Notes: generated by a model not told the origin, from the sequence alone. 64,000 nt of DNA from Hyalangium versicolor (GCF_020103695.1 NZ_JAHXBF010000018.1:233656-297655); one strand, 5' to 3'. Counted from the stretch's first letter, positions 1 to 9,440 are shown. Program-made: numbers and translations.

Positions 1-4
1 GCTG

Positions 5-2278
5 TTGCGGCACCAGCGGCGCCGCTGGTGCACGACCGCGGACGTGGACCTGCTGCTGCTGGATGACGATGTCCGGACGGGGCGCCTGGCGGAGTTCGTC
101 CGGTACATGCTCCACGAGGATGAGGACGATGGAGCCCCGACGCTCCGTCAGCTCACGGTCCTCCGAGCCGTGGCCTCGCTGCTCCACGAGCGCGGGGACT
201 TCGACGGAGACACCCGCCTCGCGGACGTGGAGGCCTGGCTCCAGCGCAGCGGCGTGGAGTTCGAGCCCGGGGAGCCCGAGCGTCAACTCGACGAACTGGC
301 GCGGATGGGCCTCCTCCAGCCGCGCGAAGGAGGGCGCTACGCCCTGCGGGGCGAGTGGCTCTGCAGGCAGCTCGCCGCGCTCGAGGTTGGCAGGGTGAAG
401 CTCCTCCCCGTCACCTCGCGACCGGATCCGGATCTGGTGCTCGGGCGCTATCGGAAGAAGCAGCAGTTGGGACAAGGCGGAGAGGCGGCCATCTGGCTCG
501 CCGAGGACGTGCACGAGGGCGGTCCTGACGTGGTGCTTCGCCTCCACCCCCCGAGCACCCTCGGGCTGCACCAGCGCATCGAGCGGGAGCGCGACATCCT
601 CTCGCGGATCCGCCACCCGAATGTCGTGGGGTTCCTCGGAACCGGCATCGACGAGCGCCACGGAGGGGTGGTGGTCCTCACCCATGTCCAGGGACACACG
701 CTGGAGCACCTCCTCGAGGCGAATCCGCCCGCCGCGCGCTCCTTCCTGCCGGGCGGAGAGCTGGCCACGCAGGTCCAGCTCCTGAAGAAGATCGTGGGTG
801 CCGTCGGGGCGTGTCACGCGGCGGGCATCGTCCACAAGGATCTGTCACCGCGAAACATCATGGTGGCCGAGGAGCTCGGCGTCTGGGAGCCCAAGCTGAT
901 CGACTTCGGGCTCTCCGGGCTGGACAGCCGGCCGATGTCGGAGACGACCGTGCTCGGCACTCCGGGCTACGTCGCGCCGGAGAAGCTCCGGGGCGAGCGA
1001 CGGACGCCAGCGGCCGACATCTACTCGCTGGGTGCGCTGTTCCTCCGGCTGGTGACAGGGGGTGAGCCGTCCGAAGGCGCCCTCACGGAGGAGCGGGTGC
1101 GCCGCCGGTGCGAGGACGCGAAGGTGCCCGCGCGCCTCACGAGCCTGCTCCAGCAGATGCTCGCGGAGGAGCCGGGGCTGCGTCCCTCGGCCTCGGAGGT
1201 CCGTGGGTACCTGGAGACGGTGCTCCAGCCGCTCTCGTGGCGAGAGCTCCGGGAGCAGGCCGCCGCGGCCTTCATCGATGATCGGGACGATGATGCCATC
1301 CACCTCTTCGGGCAGGCGCTCTCAACCGTGGCGGGCAACGAGCGCCGCGGCGAGCAGTACGAGCTGCTGCTGGGAGAGGCCGCGGATGCGCTGGAGCGCT
1401 CGAGCCAACCGGTGCCGTGGGATGCGCAGTGGCTGGACCAGTGGCTCCTGTTGGCCCGGACGGCGTCCAAGCCGCTCGGGAGCGCGGAGAAGATTCCCTC
1501 AGCCCTGGCGAGCTACAGGGTGAGGTTCCCGCGGGAGGGTGCCAGGCGGGTCCATCAGCTCGCCACCGCGCTGGCCCAGCCGCCGAGCTCTCTCGCGTTG
1601 GCCCCGCTGTTGAGTGCGATCGCCAGGCAGGATCTGTTCCGGGAGCCGGAGTCCGCGACTGCCACCTTCGAGGCCCTGGCCCGCTACTATGCCGAGAAGC
1701 TCTTGGACGTAGGGGTGCTCGAGAGCTTCGGCACCGCGTGCGCCAGGCACGCGCGGGTGCGTCTCCAGCAGCCGCTGATGGCGCAGCTCTGGCTCCAGCG
1801 CGTCCGCAGCCTGGGGCACCCGGCGCGGGGAGATTACGAGCAGGAGCTGCAGGCGCTCATGGAGTCTCGTCGGAAGACCGGCAGTCTCCAGGCCCTGCCC
1901 GAACCGCGGCAGCAGGAGCCCATGAAGGTAGGGGCCGACGAGCGTGCGCACCTGGTCATGGCGAAGCTGGAGGAATTCGACCGGCGCGTCTTGCGGCTGT
2001 TCCCGTTCATCTACCGCCTGGAGCGGGTCGCCAAGGATCGACACCTCAAGGCCTCACGCCCCACGCTGCTACGGCTGGACAACATCGCCAGGCACCTGCC
2101 GCAGGGGAGCGAGGACCCGGGGAACCTCATCCCGCTCGCGCTCGACGGCTCCTTCACTGCCGAGGGCATCGCCCTGCGGATGAACATCGTCCTGCCTGCC
2201 CACAGCACCTCTTCTCAGCGAGACGCCGCGTTCGCGGTCCTGCAGGCGTCGGCGGAGCTCTTCGACTTCCACGGGTAA
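5..2278 (+). CDS. Serine/threonine protein kinase with ATPase-like N-terminal tail (5' end cut by window edge)
   Basis: Hanks-type kinase domain at about residues 149-410 counted from the first in-frame TTG. Visible motifs are a glycine-rich loop (LGQGGE, 155-160), catalytic HKDLSPRN (277-284), DFG (300-302) and GTPGYVAPE (318-326). The position normally held by the ATP-anchoring lysine reads VVLRL, so Arg179 replaces Lys. Either the kinase is weakened or another residue substitutes. The 130 residues before the kinase are helical and resemble the winged-helix tail of a STAND/AAA-type ATPase, and the frame is open to base 2, so the gene almost certainly begins outside the window. After the kinase is a helical region, then a C-terminal domain of unknown type. 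In myxobacteria such fusions act as cytosolic signalling proteins. The partner is unknown. Confidence 0.85.
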   Translation: MRHQRRRWCTTADVDLLLLDDDVRTGRLAEFVRYMLHEDEDDGAPTLRQLTVLRAVASLLHERGDFDGDTRLADVEAWLQRSGVEFEPGEPERQLDELARMGLLQPREGGRYALRGEWLCRQLAALEVGRVKLLPVTSRPDPDLVLGRYRKKQQLGQGGEAAIWLAEDVHEGGPDVVLRLHPPSTLGLHQRIERERDILSRIRHPNVVGFLGTGIDERHGGVVVLTHVQGHTLEHLLEANPPAARSFLPGGELATQVQLLKKIVGAVGACHAAGIVHKDLSPRNIMVAEELGVWEPKLIDFGLSGLDSRPMSETTVLGTPGYVAPEKLRGERRTPAADIYSLGALFLRLVTGGEPSEGALTEERVRRRCEDAKVPARLTSLLQQMLAEEPGLRPSASEVRGYLETVLQPLSWRELREQAAAAFIDDRDDDAIHLFGQALSTVAGNERRGEQYELLLGEAADALERSSQPVPWDAQWLDQWLLLARTASKPLGSAEKIPSALASYRVRFPREGARRVHQLATALAQPPSSLALAPLLSAIARQDLFREPESATATFEALARYYAEKLLDVGVLESFGTACARHARVRLQQPLMAQLWLQRVRSLGHPARGDYEQELQALMESRRKTGSLQALPEPRQQEPMKVGADERAHLVMAKLEEFDRRVLRLFPFIYRLERVAKDRHLKASRPTLLRLDNIARHLPQGSEDPGNLIPLALDGSFTAEGIALRMNIVLPAHSTSSQRDAAFAVLQASAELFDFHG

Positions 2279-2333
2279 CCCGACCTGGCCCCAAGCACCG
2301 TGTCCAGCCAGACGGCCTGACCGTCCGGGGGGT

Positions 2334-3224
2334 TCACAGCGGCTGTATCGAGTCGAGGATCGCCAGGTTGCGCGCCAGGGTTCGCTCGAGATGAGCCAGC
2401 GGCGACTTGGTATCCATGCACAGGAGCATCGTTCTGTAGGTGCGCACCTCGCGAATGCGCACGGTCGGGTAGGTTTCCTGGGTGCCGTAACGCATGGCTC
2501 GCGACCCGGCGTAGCGGACCAGGTCCGGGTGATCGATGGTCGTTTCGACGCCGAAGCCCTCGAGGTTGACCTCGGCCAGTTCCTCCAGCTCCGCCGGGTC
2601 CACGTCGCGGACAACCTGCAGGAGAAACTCGTTGCGACAGGGATTCTTCGATTGCTCCAGCCAATCGATCGCCGGCGCCGAGAACGTCACCGCATCGGCC
2701 ACTTCACGAGTGATCTGCCAGGTCTCCGGAAGCTGGAATCGAAACCCCTTCGCCTCGACTGCACGCATCGGCACCTCGTAGGACGCTGCCAGCGCACGCA
2801 ATGCCAGCAAGCCCGGCTCGGCAAGCCGGGTGATGAAGGCGTTCCGGGTTCTGGCCAGCTTGTCGTCGAGCCGTTGCAGGGTCGCCGCGTCCAGCGGCGC
2901 CTGGTTGAGGAAGAAGCGCATGCAGTCGTACTCGACCCAGTCGAAGCCGTCATCCAGGTGCCGTAGCGCCAGCGGCGCCGCGTCGGCGTACCAGCGATGC
3001 GCGATGGCCTCCAGCGCCAGGCTGCCCAGGCGCCGCATGTGCGGCGAAGCCCGAGCGAACAACTGGCGGATCACGGCGAAATCCCGTTCGTCCTCCACCA
3101 TGCCGGCCAGTTCCTGGCCGACACGCAACTGCTCTGCGAAATCGGCAATGCCGTCGCCTTCCTCCAGCTTCTTCTCGAACCCGCCGATGCGGTCGTTCAT
3201 GCCCTCGAGTTGACTCGACATCAT
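2334..3224 (-). CDS. Hypothetical protein with helical repeats and a possible DcrB/PsbP-like C-terminal domain
   Basis: This 296-residue protein has no signal peptide. The N-terminal half is helical and HEAT-like, with regularly spaced leucines. The C-terminal half starts near a GFRFQLPETW motif and alternates strand-like segments, which recalls DcrB/DUF1795 or Mog1/PsbP-like folds; that is a weak resemblance. The frame stays open far upstream only because of high GC. The MM pair at 3221-3224 is the first sensible start, with a weak GAG-rich ribosome-binding site. It lies downstream of the SnoaL and AraC genes on the same strand, with a gap of about 180 bases, so co-transcription is possible but not shown. 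Function unknown. Confidence 0.65.
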   Translation of the reverse strand: MMSSQLEGMNDRIGGFEKKLEEGDGIADFAEQLRVGQELAGMVEDERDFAVIRQLFARASPHMRRLGSLALEAIAHRWYADAAPLALRHLDDGFDWVEYDCMRFFLNQAPLDAATLQRLDDKLARTRNAFITRLAEPGLLALRALAASYEVPMRAVEAKGFRFQLPETWQITREVADAVTFSAPAIDWLEQSKNPCRNEFLLQVVRDVDPAELEELAEVNLEGFGVETTIDHPDLVRYAGSRAMRYGTQETYPTVRIREVRTYRTMLLCMDTKSPLAHLERTLARNLAILDSIQPL

Positions 3225-3403
3225 CCGCTCTGTGTCAGCGACCAATCCATGAGGGTGAGGCGTTGCGAGTTCGTCAGCATCGTGGGTCAATCCGGGCTCT
3301 GATCGTCGCTGCAGCACGTAGCTCCGGCGGCAGGTGCTGTCGTGGCGGTCTACCACAGAGAGAGCCCACCCCGCCCAGGAGCTGAAGAATGCCGGGAGGG
3401 AAC

Positions 3404-3802
3404 TTAGAAGAACGCGCGCGGGTTCTTTGACTCCGGCGGAATCGGCTGGAGCACATCCCAGTGCTCGACGAACACGCCATCCACCACTCGGAAAAGATCC
3501 ACCACGGCGAGGCCAGTCGGGTGGGCGGCGTTGACCAGGCGATAGTGAACCATCACCAGCTCCCCGTCTGAGAGCATGCGCTGAATGTCGACCTTGGCTC
3601 CGTCGAGCGGCGTACTTCCGCGTTGGAAGTAGGCGAGGAAGGCCGCTCGACCTCCATCGGAGCGATCCGGCAGCGGAGCGAGCTCGGGGCTGTGATCGAC
3701 GAAGCCGGGGCTGAGCAGTCGCTCCACCTCGTGCCAGCGCTTCGCCACCACCGCCTGGTACAGCGACATCAGCAGTTCCTTGTTGTGTTGGGTCGAGATC
3801 AT
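3404..3802 (-). CDS. SnoaL-like (NTF2-fold) domain protein
   Basis: This 132-residue single-domain protein has the SnoaL/NTF2-like pattern. An N-terminal helix pair (NKELLMSLYQAVV) precedes a FVDHSPEL segment, and the strands end in a FRVVDGVFVEHWDVLQPIP motif typical of ester cyclase/SnoaL proteins. Such proteins bind small hydrophobic ligands or catalyse cyclisation or isomerisation, and the substrate cannot be deduced here. The start at the MISTQHN methionine removes a poorly conserved arginine-rich extension. It sits 116 bases downstream of an AraC-family regulator on the same strand, which may control it. The cytoplasmic location is inferred from the lack of a signal peptide. Confidence 0.8.
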   Translation of the reverse strand: MISTQHNKELLMSLYQAVVAKRWHEVERLLSPGFVDHSPELAPLPDRSDGGRAAFLAYFQRGSTPLDGAKVDIQRMLSDGELVMVHYRLVNAAHPTGLAVVDLFRVVDGVFVEHWDVLQPIPPESKNPRAFF

Positions 3803-3918
3803 GCGCGAGACGGTACAAAGCAGCCGCGACGATGACTTGAATCTGCGCGCCAACCTGCGCGATGCCCCGATGAGTGCATCTCTCGACGCATCGCGGACGA
3901 ACACGCCCGCAGCACCTG

Positions 3919-4755
3919 TCACCGCCGCCGCGCGACTCGCCTGTACTCGCTGGGCGTCATCCCCGACGCGGCTCGGAACGATCGGCTCAGGTGCGCGGCG
4001 TCGCTGAAACCGGTCTCATGCGCAACCTCGGTGAACGAGCGCTGCGTCTGCGCGATCGCCAGCGTCGCCGATCGGATCCGTAACCGCCTCTGCATCACGC
4101 CAATCGTCTCACCGCGTGACTGGAAACGGCGATTCAAGGTCCGCAGCGACTGGTGGGTAGCTGTGGCGAGAAGGCGCGGCGTCCAGTCGGCTTCGGGCGC
4201 GGCCTCGAGAGACGCGACCACCTGGGCCACAGCGCCCTCCGTTGCTTCCGAGAGCCGAAGCCGGGGCGAGGTGCGCGTCGGTCCATGGCTCCAGGAGATC
4301 CGAATCGACTCGCCGTCATCGAGATCCATCGAGACGTCTCGATACCCCTGCGCCCGCAGCAGCCCCAAGACCGCGCCACAAATCATCCAGCGCTGCGGTC
4401 CGGACGGCCTCCTTCCGTCGAACGGCAGAGACGCCAGCCGCACGGAACGCGGGCTTTCCCTCGAGAACGCAGTCAGATGCTCCACGCCCCAGGCGAACTC
4501 GAGAGCGCGCCAGCGCAGCGCGAGTGCCTCAGTGTCGTCCGCACCCTCGAGCAGGTACAGCGCCGGCGAGAACGACAACCGCGACAAGCTCGAGCCGAGT
4601 GCCACGACCGCATCCCGCCCGCCGATTCGGGCCACCTCCGCGACCTGCGTCCTCAACAGCCCCACCGGCTGCAAGGCGAGCAGACACGGGTCAACAAGGT
4701 GAGAGGGGGCCGCCAGCTGAACGAGCATGGCACTGACGCTCTGTTGCACGCGCAC
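3919..4755 (-). CDS. AraC-family transcriptional regulator
   Basis: The 278-residue protein carries a C-terminal AraC-type double helix-turn-helix at about residues 180-278. It includes the sequence SFTEVAHETGFSDAAHLSR followed by FRAASGMTPSEYRR, which is the family signature of the second HTH. The N-terminal 170 residues are a variable sensor or dimerisation region, not a cupin I recognise. It probably regulates the SnoaL-like gene just downstream or its own promoter. The 260-base region between 4756 and 5015, shared with the divergent lipoprotein gene, would hold its promoter. I saw no clear operator there. An alternative start is the methionine at residue 10 (4728). Confidence 0.88.
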   Translation of the reverse strand: MRVQQSVSAMLVQLAAPSHLVDPCLLALQPVGLLRTQVAEVARIGGRDAVVALGSSLSRLSFSPALYLLEGADDTEALALRWRALEFAWGVEHLTAFSRESPRSVRLASLPFDGRRPSGPQRWMICGAVLGLLRAQGYRDVSMDLDDGESIRISWSHGPTRTSPRLRLSEATEGAVAQVVASLEAAPEADWTPRLLATATHQSLRTLNRRFQSRGETIGVMQRRLRIRSATLAIAQTQRSFTEVAHETGFSDAAHLSRSFRAASGMTPSEYRRVARRR

Positions 4756-5015
4756 GAAGCTACCTCACCTCTCGCCCAACCCCCGCTTCCAATGCACAGG
4801 GGTCGGCGGCCTCGGCCCCTCAGGAGCCGCCGCTCTGCAGGCATCGTGCGGAATCCGCAGCGGCTCGTGCGGGTCCTGCATGGACGAGGCAGGCTGAGGA
4901 CATAACCGCGCGAAACCACGGGCTCGCCGTGGTTGGTGCGCGCCTTGCTCAGGCTCGCGAGGCCAAGGAGCCCGGAGGCTCCTTGCGAAACCCACCTGAG
5001 GACAAGAGACACGCC

Positions 5016-6941
5016 ATGAGGAATTCCCGATCGCCGAAGACGAACCTGTTCCTTTTGAGCCTGGCCATTCCCTCGCTCGCCGTGCTCCTTCCAGCCTGCG
5101 GGGCCGAGATGGAGAACGGCTCCGAGAAGATTGAAAGCGTGGAGCTTGCCATCTCCAGCATCGCTCCTCCCATGCAAACCGGGAAGACGTTCTGGGGGAC
5201 CGGCGGGCTCAAGGAGTTCCGCGCGATCACCGCGTCGGACTGCTATACGCCCTGCTTCAACGACGCAGCCTGCTCGGGCGGTACCTTCAACCCGGACAAG
5301 CAGTACTGCTGGCTCCGCACTGGCTCAGGCACCGTCGGCGCCGGCCTCGTCTCGGATAGCGCGTTCACGATGCCGTCCGACCTGCGCAACTCGTACTTTC
5401 AACCGCTGCTGAGCTCAGGGCAGACGTTCTGGGGAACGGGCGGAGTGCGCGAGTTCAGCACGCCCAACGCGGCGGACTGCTACCTGGCCTGCGTCAGCGA
5501 AGCGTCGTGCACGGGCGGCACCTTCAACCCGGCCAAACAATACTGTTGGCTCCGCGGCGGGGGCGGAAGCGCGGGCGCTGGGCTCCCCTCGGACTACGCA
5601 TTCAGGATGACGCCCGACATGAGCGACATCAACACGGTCGTCCAGCGGTACTCGCCCGTCGTCGTGCTGCACCCGTCCGAGACGTACATGCCCGACAACG
5701 TCCAGCACTACCTCCAGAACGTGGAGCTCCACGCGGGGCTGCTGCTCTCCGGCGAGGCCGACTCCGATTACGACACGTTCAACCTGCTCCACCTGGCGTC
5801 CTACTCCACGCTCCCTCAGGGCCTCACCCAGAGCGCGAGCTCGCTCCGAAGCACCGTCAATGACTACGTGACGAGCAGCAGTCACTTCCGCTGGTCGCCG
5901 AGCGGCCCGATCGCCGGCATGACCTGCACGCAGATCACCGAGGGCGCCGACCCGTACACCTGGAACGACAACTACTTCTGCAACGACCTCGGGATCACAT
6001 TCTCCTGGTCGTCCTCGGGGCCTATCGCAGGCAAGAAGACGTGCATCCAGGTCAACGAGCCTGCGGACCCGCACACGTGGAATGACAACTATCTCTGCCA
6101 CGACTCCGCGGTGGAGTTTCAGTGGTCCTACGGTGGGCCTATCTCCGGGATGAACTGCACGAACTGGAGCGAGGGGGCGGATCCGCACGGGTGGAACGAC
6201 AACTACCTGTGCAACAAGCCGCTCTCCAACTACACCAAGGTGTGGACCCAGATCCCGGCCGACAAGGACAGCCTGAAGAACGGCGATGTCGTGGCGGCGA
6301 AGAGCTATGTCGCCCTCGAGCAGGCTGCCGGTTCGAACGAGCTCAAGATCCAGTACTGGTACTTCTACCCGTACAACGGCCCTGGCCGGGTCGAGATCTG
6401 CGCCTCCGGCAATCTCTGCAACAACTACCAGCTCCCGAACGTCGGCCGCCACGAGGGAGACTGGGAGCACGTCGACGTCGTCGTCAACACCCAGACCGGT
6501 AGCGTCGTCTCGCTCTTCCTTTCGCAGCACGGTGGAGGCAGGACCATCGGCACGAACGAGCTCCAGTCGAGCATCGGCTGGCTCGGTGGCAGGCACCCGG
6601 TCGTCTACTCCGGCTACTACTCGCATGCGTTCTATGCGAACGCGGGGCGCCAGGAGTACGAGCGCGCGTGGAACTACGATTACTGGATTGGGACGGCCTC
6701 GGTGGACCTCTACGATCTCACGGGCGAAGGGACTCGGTTCTCGGCCTACAGCCCCGCTCAGTTCCAGGTCGTGGCAGCAAACGTCCCGGGGCTCCAGGTC
6801 ACGAAGCCGGAGTGGGCCTCCTTCTCCGACCGGTGGGGCAAGTACGAGAGGAACCAGGTGACCTTCGTGATCGATTATGGGGTTGGCACCTATAACTACA
6901 CCCAGAAGATGATCGGAACTGGCCCGTACAAGTCGTTCTGA
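5016..6941 (+). CDS. Secreted lipoprotein with two PAN/Apple-like modules and a Vps62-related domain
   Basis: The 641-residue protein begins with a lipoprotein signal peptide (lipobox LPAC, Cys28). Two similar Cys-rich modules follow (about 50-105 and 110-170), each with FWGTGG, DCY..C, GGTFNP and QYCWLR, which fits PAN/Apple-type folds. A segment starting VQRYSPVVVLHPSE (about 205) and a later GRHEGDWEHVDVVV (about 478-491) match the Vps62-related family. Between them are three tandem copies of a short repeat with GPI.G..C and WNDNY.C, unusual for the family. Start at 5016 gives the signal peptide; an in-frame GTG at 4929 would add a non-signal extension. It is probably on the outer membrane or cell surface. 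Enzymatic activity is unknown. Confidence 0.8.
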   Translation: MRNSRSPKTNLFLLSLAIPSLAVLLPACGAEMENGSEKIESVELAISSIAPPMQTGKTFWGTGGLKEFRAITASDCYTPCFNDAACSGGTFNPDKQYCWLRTGSGTVGAGLVSDSAFTMPSDLRNSYFQPLLSSGQTFWGTGGVREFSTPNAADCYLACVSEASCTGGTFNPAKQYCWLRGGGGSAGAGLPSDYAFRMTPDMSDINTVVQRYSPVVVLHPSETYMPDNVQHYLQNVELHAGLLLSGEADSDYDTFNLLHLASYSTLPQGLTQSASSLRSTVNDYVTSSSHFRWSPSGPIAGMTCTQITEGADPYTWNDNYFCNDLGITFSWSSSGPIAGKKTCIQVNEPADPHTWNDNYLCHDSAVEFQWSYGGPISGMNCTNWSEGADPHGWNDNYLCNKPLSNYTKVWTQIPADKDSLKNGDVVAAKSYVALEQAAGSNELKIQYWYFYPYNGPGRVEICASGNLCNNYQLPNVGRHEGDWEHVDVVVNTQTGSVVSLFLSQHGGGRTIGTNELQSSIGWLGGRHPVVYSGYYSHAFYANAGRQEYERAWNYDYWIGTASVDLYDLTGEGTRFSAYSPAQFQVVAANVPGLQVTKPEWASFSDRWGKYERNQVTFVIDYGVGTYNYTQKMIGTGPYKSF

Positions 6942-6962
6942 GCGCTGGGTGCGCAGCCGCTC

Positions 6963-8732
6963 TCAGTCGGGGTCCGGGTGACCGTCCACCCGCAGCTGAA
7001 AGAGGAAATAGGGAGGAATGCAGGCGCCCTGGGTCTCCGAGACCTTGGCGCAGAGGTAGTCATCGCGGCAGAGCTGGGTCTCGTCACAGGACTGCAGCGC
7101 CCCAGGCCGCACGTTCTCCCTCAGGCACCTCGCGAACGGCAGCCGCCCGCGCGACAGGCACTTGTTGAACGTCTGGAGCACGGCGATCGAGCCACACACT
7201 TCGCCCGGACGCAGGTTCTCGCAACCGCCCGAGCACATGCCTCCGGGAAAGCCCACAGCCGTGTCCTCGCAGTGGCGACCGGGGCCGCAGCTGACTTCCG
7301 CGCCGGGCAGGAAGCGATCCACGCGGGGATCTTCAGCGGGCTCCACCTGACCAGGTTGGCAGAAGGAGCCTGCTCGGGCCTCTCGTGGCATGCACACACC
7401 CGTGGGGCTCCCTCGCGGGTCCCTCACGAGCGCTCGGCATTCGAGCCCCTCGGCGCAGCTCCAGTCGCGGAACGATGGATCGCCCAGTCCGCAGTGCGCC
7501 CCGATGCCTCCCTCCCCCGCCGGGGCCTGGGTAGAGGGCGCACGGAAGGCCTCGGGGGGACGCTCGGCCAGCACATCCTGGAAGAAACGCTGGCGTCGTG
7601 CCTGGTCGAGCAGGAAATGGGGCGAGGCCGAGACGAAGATGGAGTTCACCGCGTCCGTCTCGCGCCTGTCCTTCCCCAGGAAGTGGAAGCCCGCCGCGGT
7701 GCGGCCCTGATGGCAACCCATGCAGGTGAGATCGTCCAGGCGCCGCAGGAGTCCCTGGGGCGATCGCACCGTCTTCCTGCCTGTGAACGAGAGCTGCGCG
7801 AAGTCGCTTTCCTGGAAGAGCCGATGGGAGGGCGCGTTGGCCAGTCGATGGGGACCGGCCAGCGCCACGGACTGCGCGCGGGTGGCCAAGAACTCCTGCG
7901 GTAACTGGACCACGCCTTCGTCAATCTTCACCAGGTTCCTGGGCTCGGCGATCCAGGCGCGCAGCCGCTCCTTCAGGCCCGGCTCCGCCTGGAGGCGCTC
8001 CACGTCGGGAGTGTTCTCGAGGAAGCCCGGCTGGAAGCGGTCCCCGTCCTTGAGGAAGACGCGCAGGAGATACTCCGCGTAGCCCCCGAAATCCGGCCGC
8101 ACCGTGGACGGCCAGCGCACGGACTGCAGGTTGAGCTCGATCGACTTGAGTTCGAGTGGCCCGAGCGAAGCCGGGGTGACGGAGCGGGGATCCCACGCGA
8201 GCGCCTGGAGGAAGTCCTGCCAGGCCCGTGCTCCCTCGACGCATGAACCCGCGTCTCCGGGTCCCCAGAAGACCACGCTGAGGGTGAATGGGAGGCGGGA
8301 GTAGATCGGCTCGCTCGCGGGGATGCGGTAGGCCAGACGGTAGATGAAGCGAAGCTCCCCACAGTGCTCGGGATGGAAAGGCGCGCGGTCGAGCCGGTTC
8401 ACGATGCCGACCAGCTCGAAGAACGCATGGGGTGATTGCAGCCATTCGCCATCGAAGAGGCGGTGGGGGTGGCGCATGGAGACGCCCAGGGAGTCATCTC
8501 CGTCTTCCAGCTCTTCGAGCTCCTGCGTCACGCTCTCCGCGATCGAACGGTAGGCACCATTCTCGAACAGGCTCTGGTTGTCCGGGACGCGCTTGGGAGT
8601 AACGAAGGCCAGACGCGCCAGGTCGAAGCCTTGGCTCTCCAAAGTCTGCAGCAGGGCAGGATCATCCACGCGCAGAGGAGCCTGCACGCACACAGAAGCC
8701 AGCGTCAGCCATACTGCCAGGTGAGACACCAC
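6963..8732 (-). CDS. Secreted cytochrome-like CxxCH protein with Cys-rich C-terminus
   Basis: The 589-residue protein has a signal peptide (VWLTLASVCVQA). A single heme-binding motif CMGCH lies near residue 337, followed by GRTAAGFHFLG. The preceding 300 residues are globular and unassigned. The C-terminal 170 residues contain many cysteines in short spacings (CGPGRHC, CSGGC, CDETQLC), like the Cys-rich tails seen on secreted myxobacterial proteins. Start is GTG at 8732, with a second GTG at 8729. It converges with the Vps62-type lipoprotein gene, leaving only 21 bases between their stops. It is possibly a periplasmic or extracellular redox protein; the substrate is unknown. Confidence 0.72.
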   Translation of the reverse strand: MVSHLAVWLTLASVCVQAPLRVDDPALLQTLESQGFDLARLAFVTPKRVPDNQSLFENGAYRSIAESVTQELEELEDGDDSLGVSMRHPHRLFDGEWLQSPHAFFELVGIVNRLDRAPFHPEHCGELRFIYRLAYRIPASEPIYSRLPFTLSVVFWGPGDAGSCVEGARAWQDFLQALAWDPRSVTPASLGPLELKSIELNLQSVRWPSTVRPDFGGYAEYLLRVFLKDGDRFQPGFLENTPDVERLQAEPGLKERLRAWIAEPRNLVKIDEGVVQLPQEFLATRAQSVALAGPHRLANAPSHRLFQESDFAQLSFTGRKTVRSPQGLLRRLDDLTCMGCHQGRTAAGFHFLGKDRRETDAVNSIFVSASPHFLLDQARRQRFFQDVLAERPPEAFRAPSTQAPAGEGGIGAHCGLGDPSFRDWSCAEGLECRALVRDPRGSPTGVCMPREARAGSFCQPGQVEPAEDPRVDRFLPGAEVSCGPGRHCEDTAVGFPGGMCSGGCENLRPGEVCGSIAVLQTFNKCLSRGRLPFARCLRENVRPGALQSCDETQLCRDDYLCAKVSETQGACIPPYFLFQLRVDGHPDPD

Positions 8733-8769
8733 TCAGCCCTCACAGGAGAACGCTCAGCTCCGCGAGCGG

Positions 8770-9054
8770 TCAATCGCTGAGGGTGACATCTCCCCAGAAG
8801 CCAATCCATTGGTCCACCTGCTTCATGAAGGTCTGCGGCTTCTCGTAGGACCACGCGGCGCGCTCGCTGCGACCGCTGGCGTCGGCGACGTCGTAGAACT
8901 GGACTCCGTGCGGACACACCTTGTCACTGGCGTTCTTCGGCGCGGCCGTGAGCAGCTCCATCCTCACCGCCGAGCGCGGGAAGTAGCGGTAGCCGCCCAC
9001 CTCGAGGGTCTGCGCGCTGTCCGCGATCACCTGACCATGCCATGTCGCTTTCAT
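8770..9054 (-). CDS. DUF427 domain-containing protein
   Basis: This short 94-residue protein matches the DUF427 family, with ATWHGQVIADSAQTLEVGG at the N-terminus, YRYFPRSAV, and the central VCPHGVQFYDV where the family has its conserved Cys/His strand. The family is small, cytoplasmic and of unknown biochemical role. Translation is started at the methionine before KATWHG because that is where family members begin. The frame is open far upstream without a recognisable start, and that stretch is described separately. Its stop is 37 bases upstream of the GTG of the CxxCH protein gene on the same strand. Confidence 0.82.
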   Translation of the reverse strand: MKATWHGQVIADSAQTLEVGGYRYFPRSAVRMELLTAAPKNASDKVCPHGVQFYDVADASGRSERAAWSYEKPQTFMKQVDQWIGFWGDVTLSD

Positions 9055-9440
9055 GGGCTCGACGCTAGCCTGCGGGAGGCGAAATCGCGAGGTGGGCTCC
9101 CCTCCCCAAGTTCGCCTTCGGGGACGCTCCTGAATCAGTGGAGGCCCGTTCTCGACGAGCCAAGACATGCTCCGGGTGGCCGAATGCGAGGCTCGCAGGG
9201 CTCCCAACAGCGCCAGCGCGTCGGCGAACGAGAGCGCATCGAGCACGATGCGCGTGAACGTATCTCCCGCGTCCAGCTTGCGCGCCCCTACCCGGGCCCA
9301 CTCAAGGAACTCTCCGTTCCCAGCCAGGAGCCATCGAGCGACACCAGCGAGAAGCCCGAGGCGAGCAGCTGGCTCTGGGACAACCAGACGTTCATGAAGC
9401 AGATCGGGCTCGCGCAGTAGCGCTGTCCGCTCAGGCAGCT
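9055..9440 (-). pseudogene. Open, coding-like frame without a start, directly upstream of the DUF427 gene
   Basis: This 386-base stretch has no annotated gene. The minus-strand frame that continues into DUF427 is open from a TAG near 9441 and reads like protein. The piece nearest the DUF427 gene (KLDAGDTFTRIVLDALSF, ADALALLGALRA) has strong G/C at third positions. No ATG, GTG or TTG exists before the GTG at 9246, and no ribosome-binding site is visible. It could be the decayed 3' part of a lost gene, the true N-terminus of a fused DUF427 protein, or chance in GC-rich DNA. I do not recognise the family. Confidence 0.3.
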
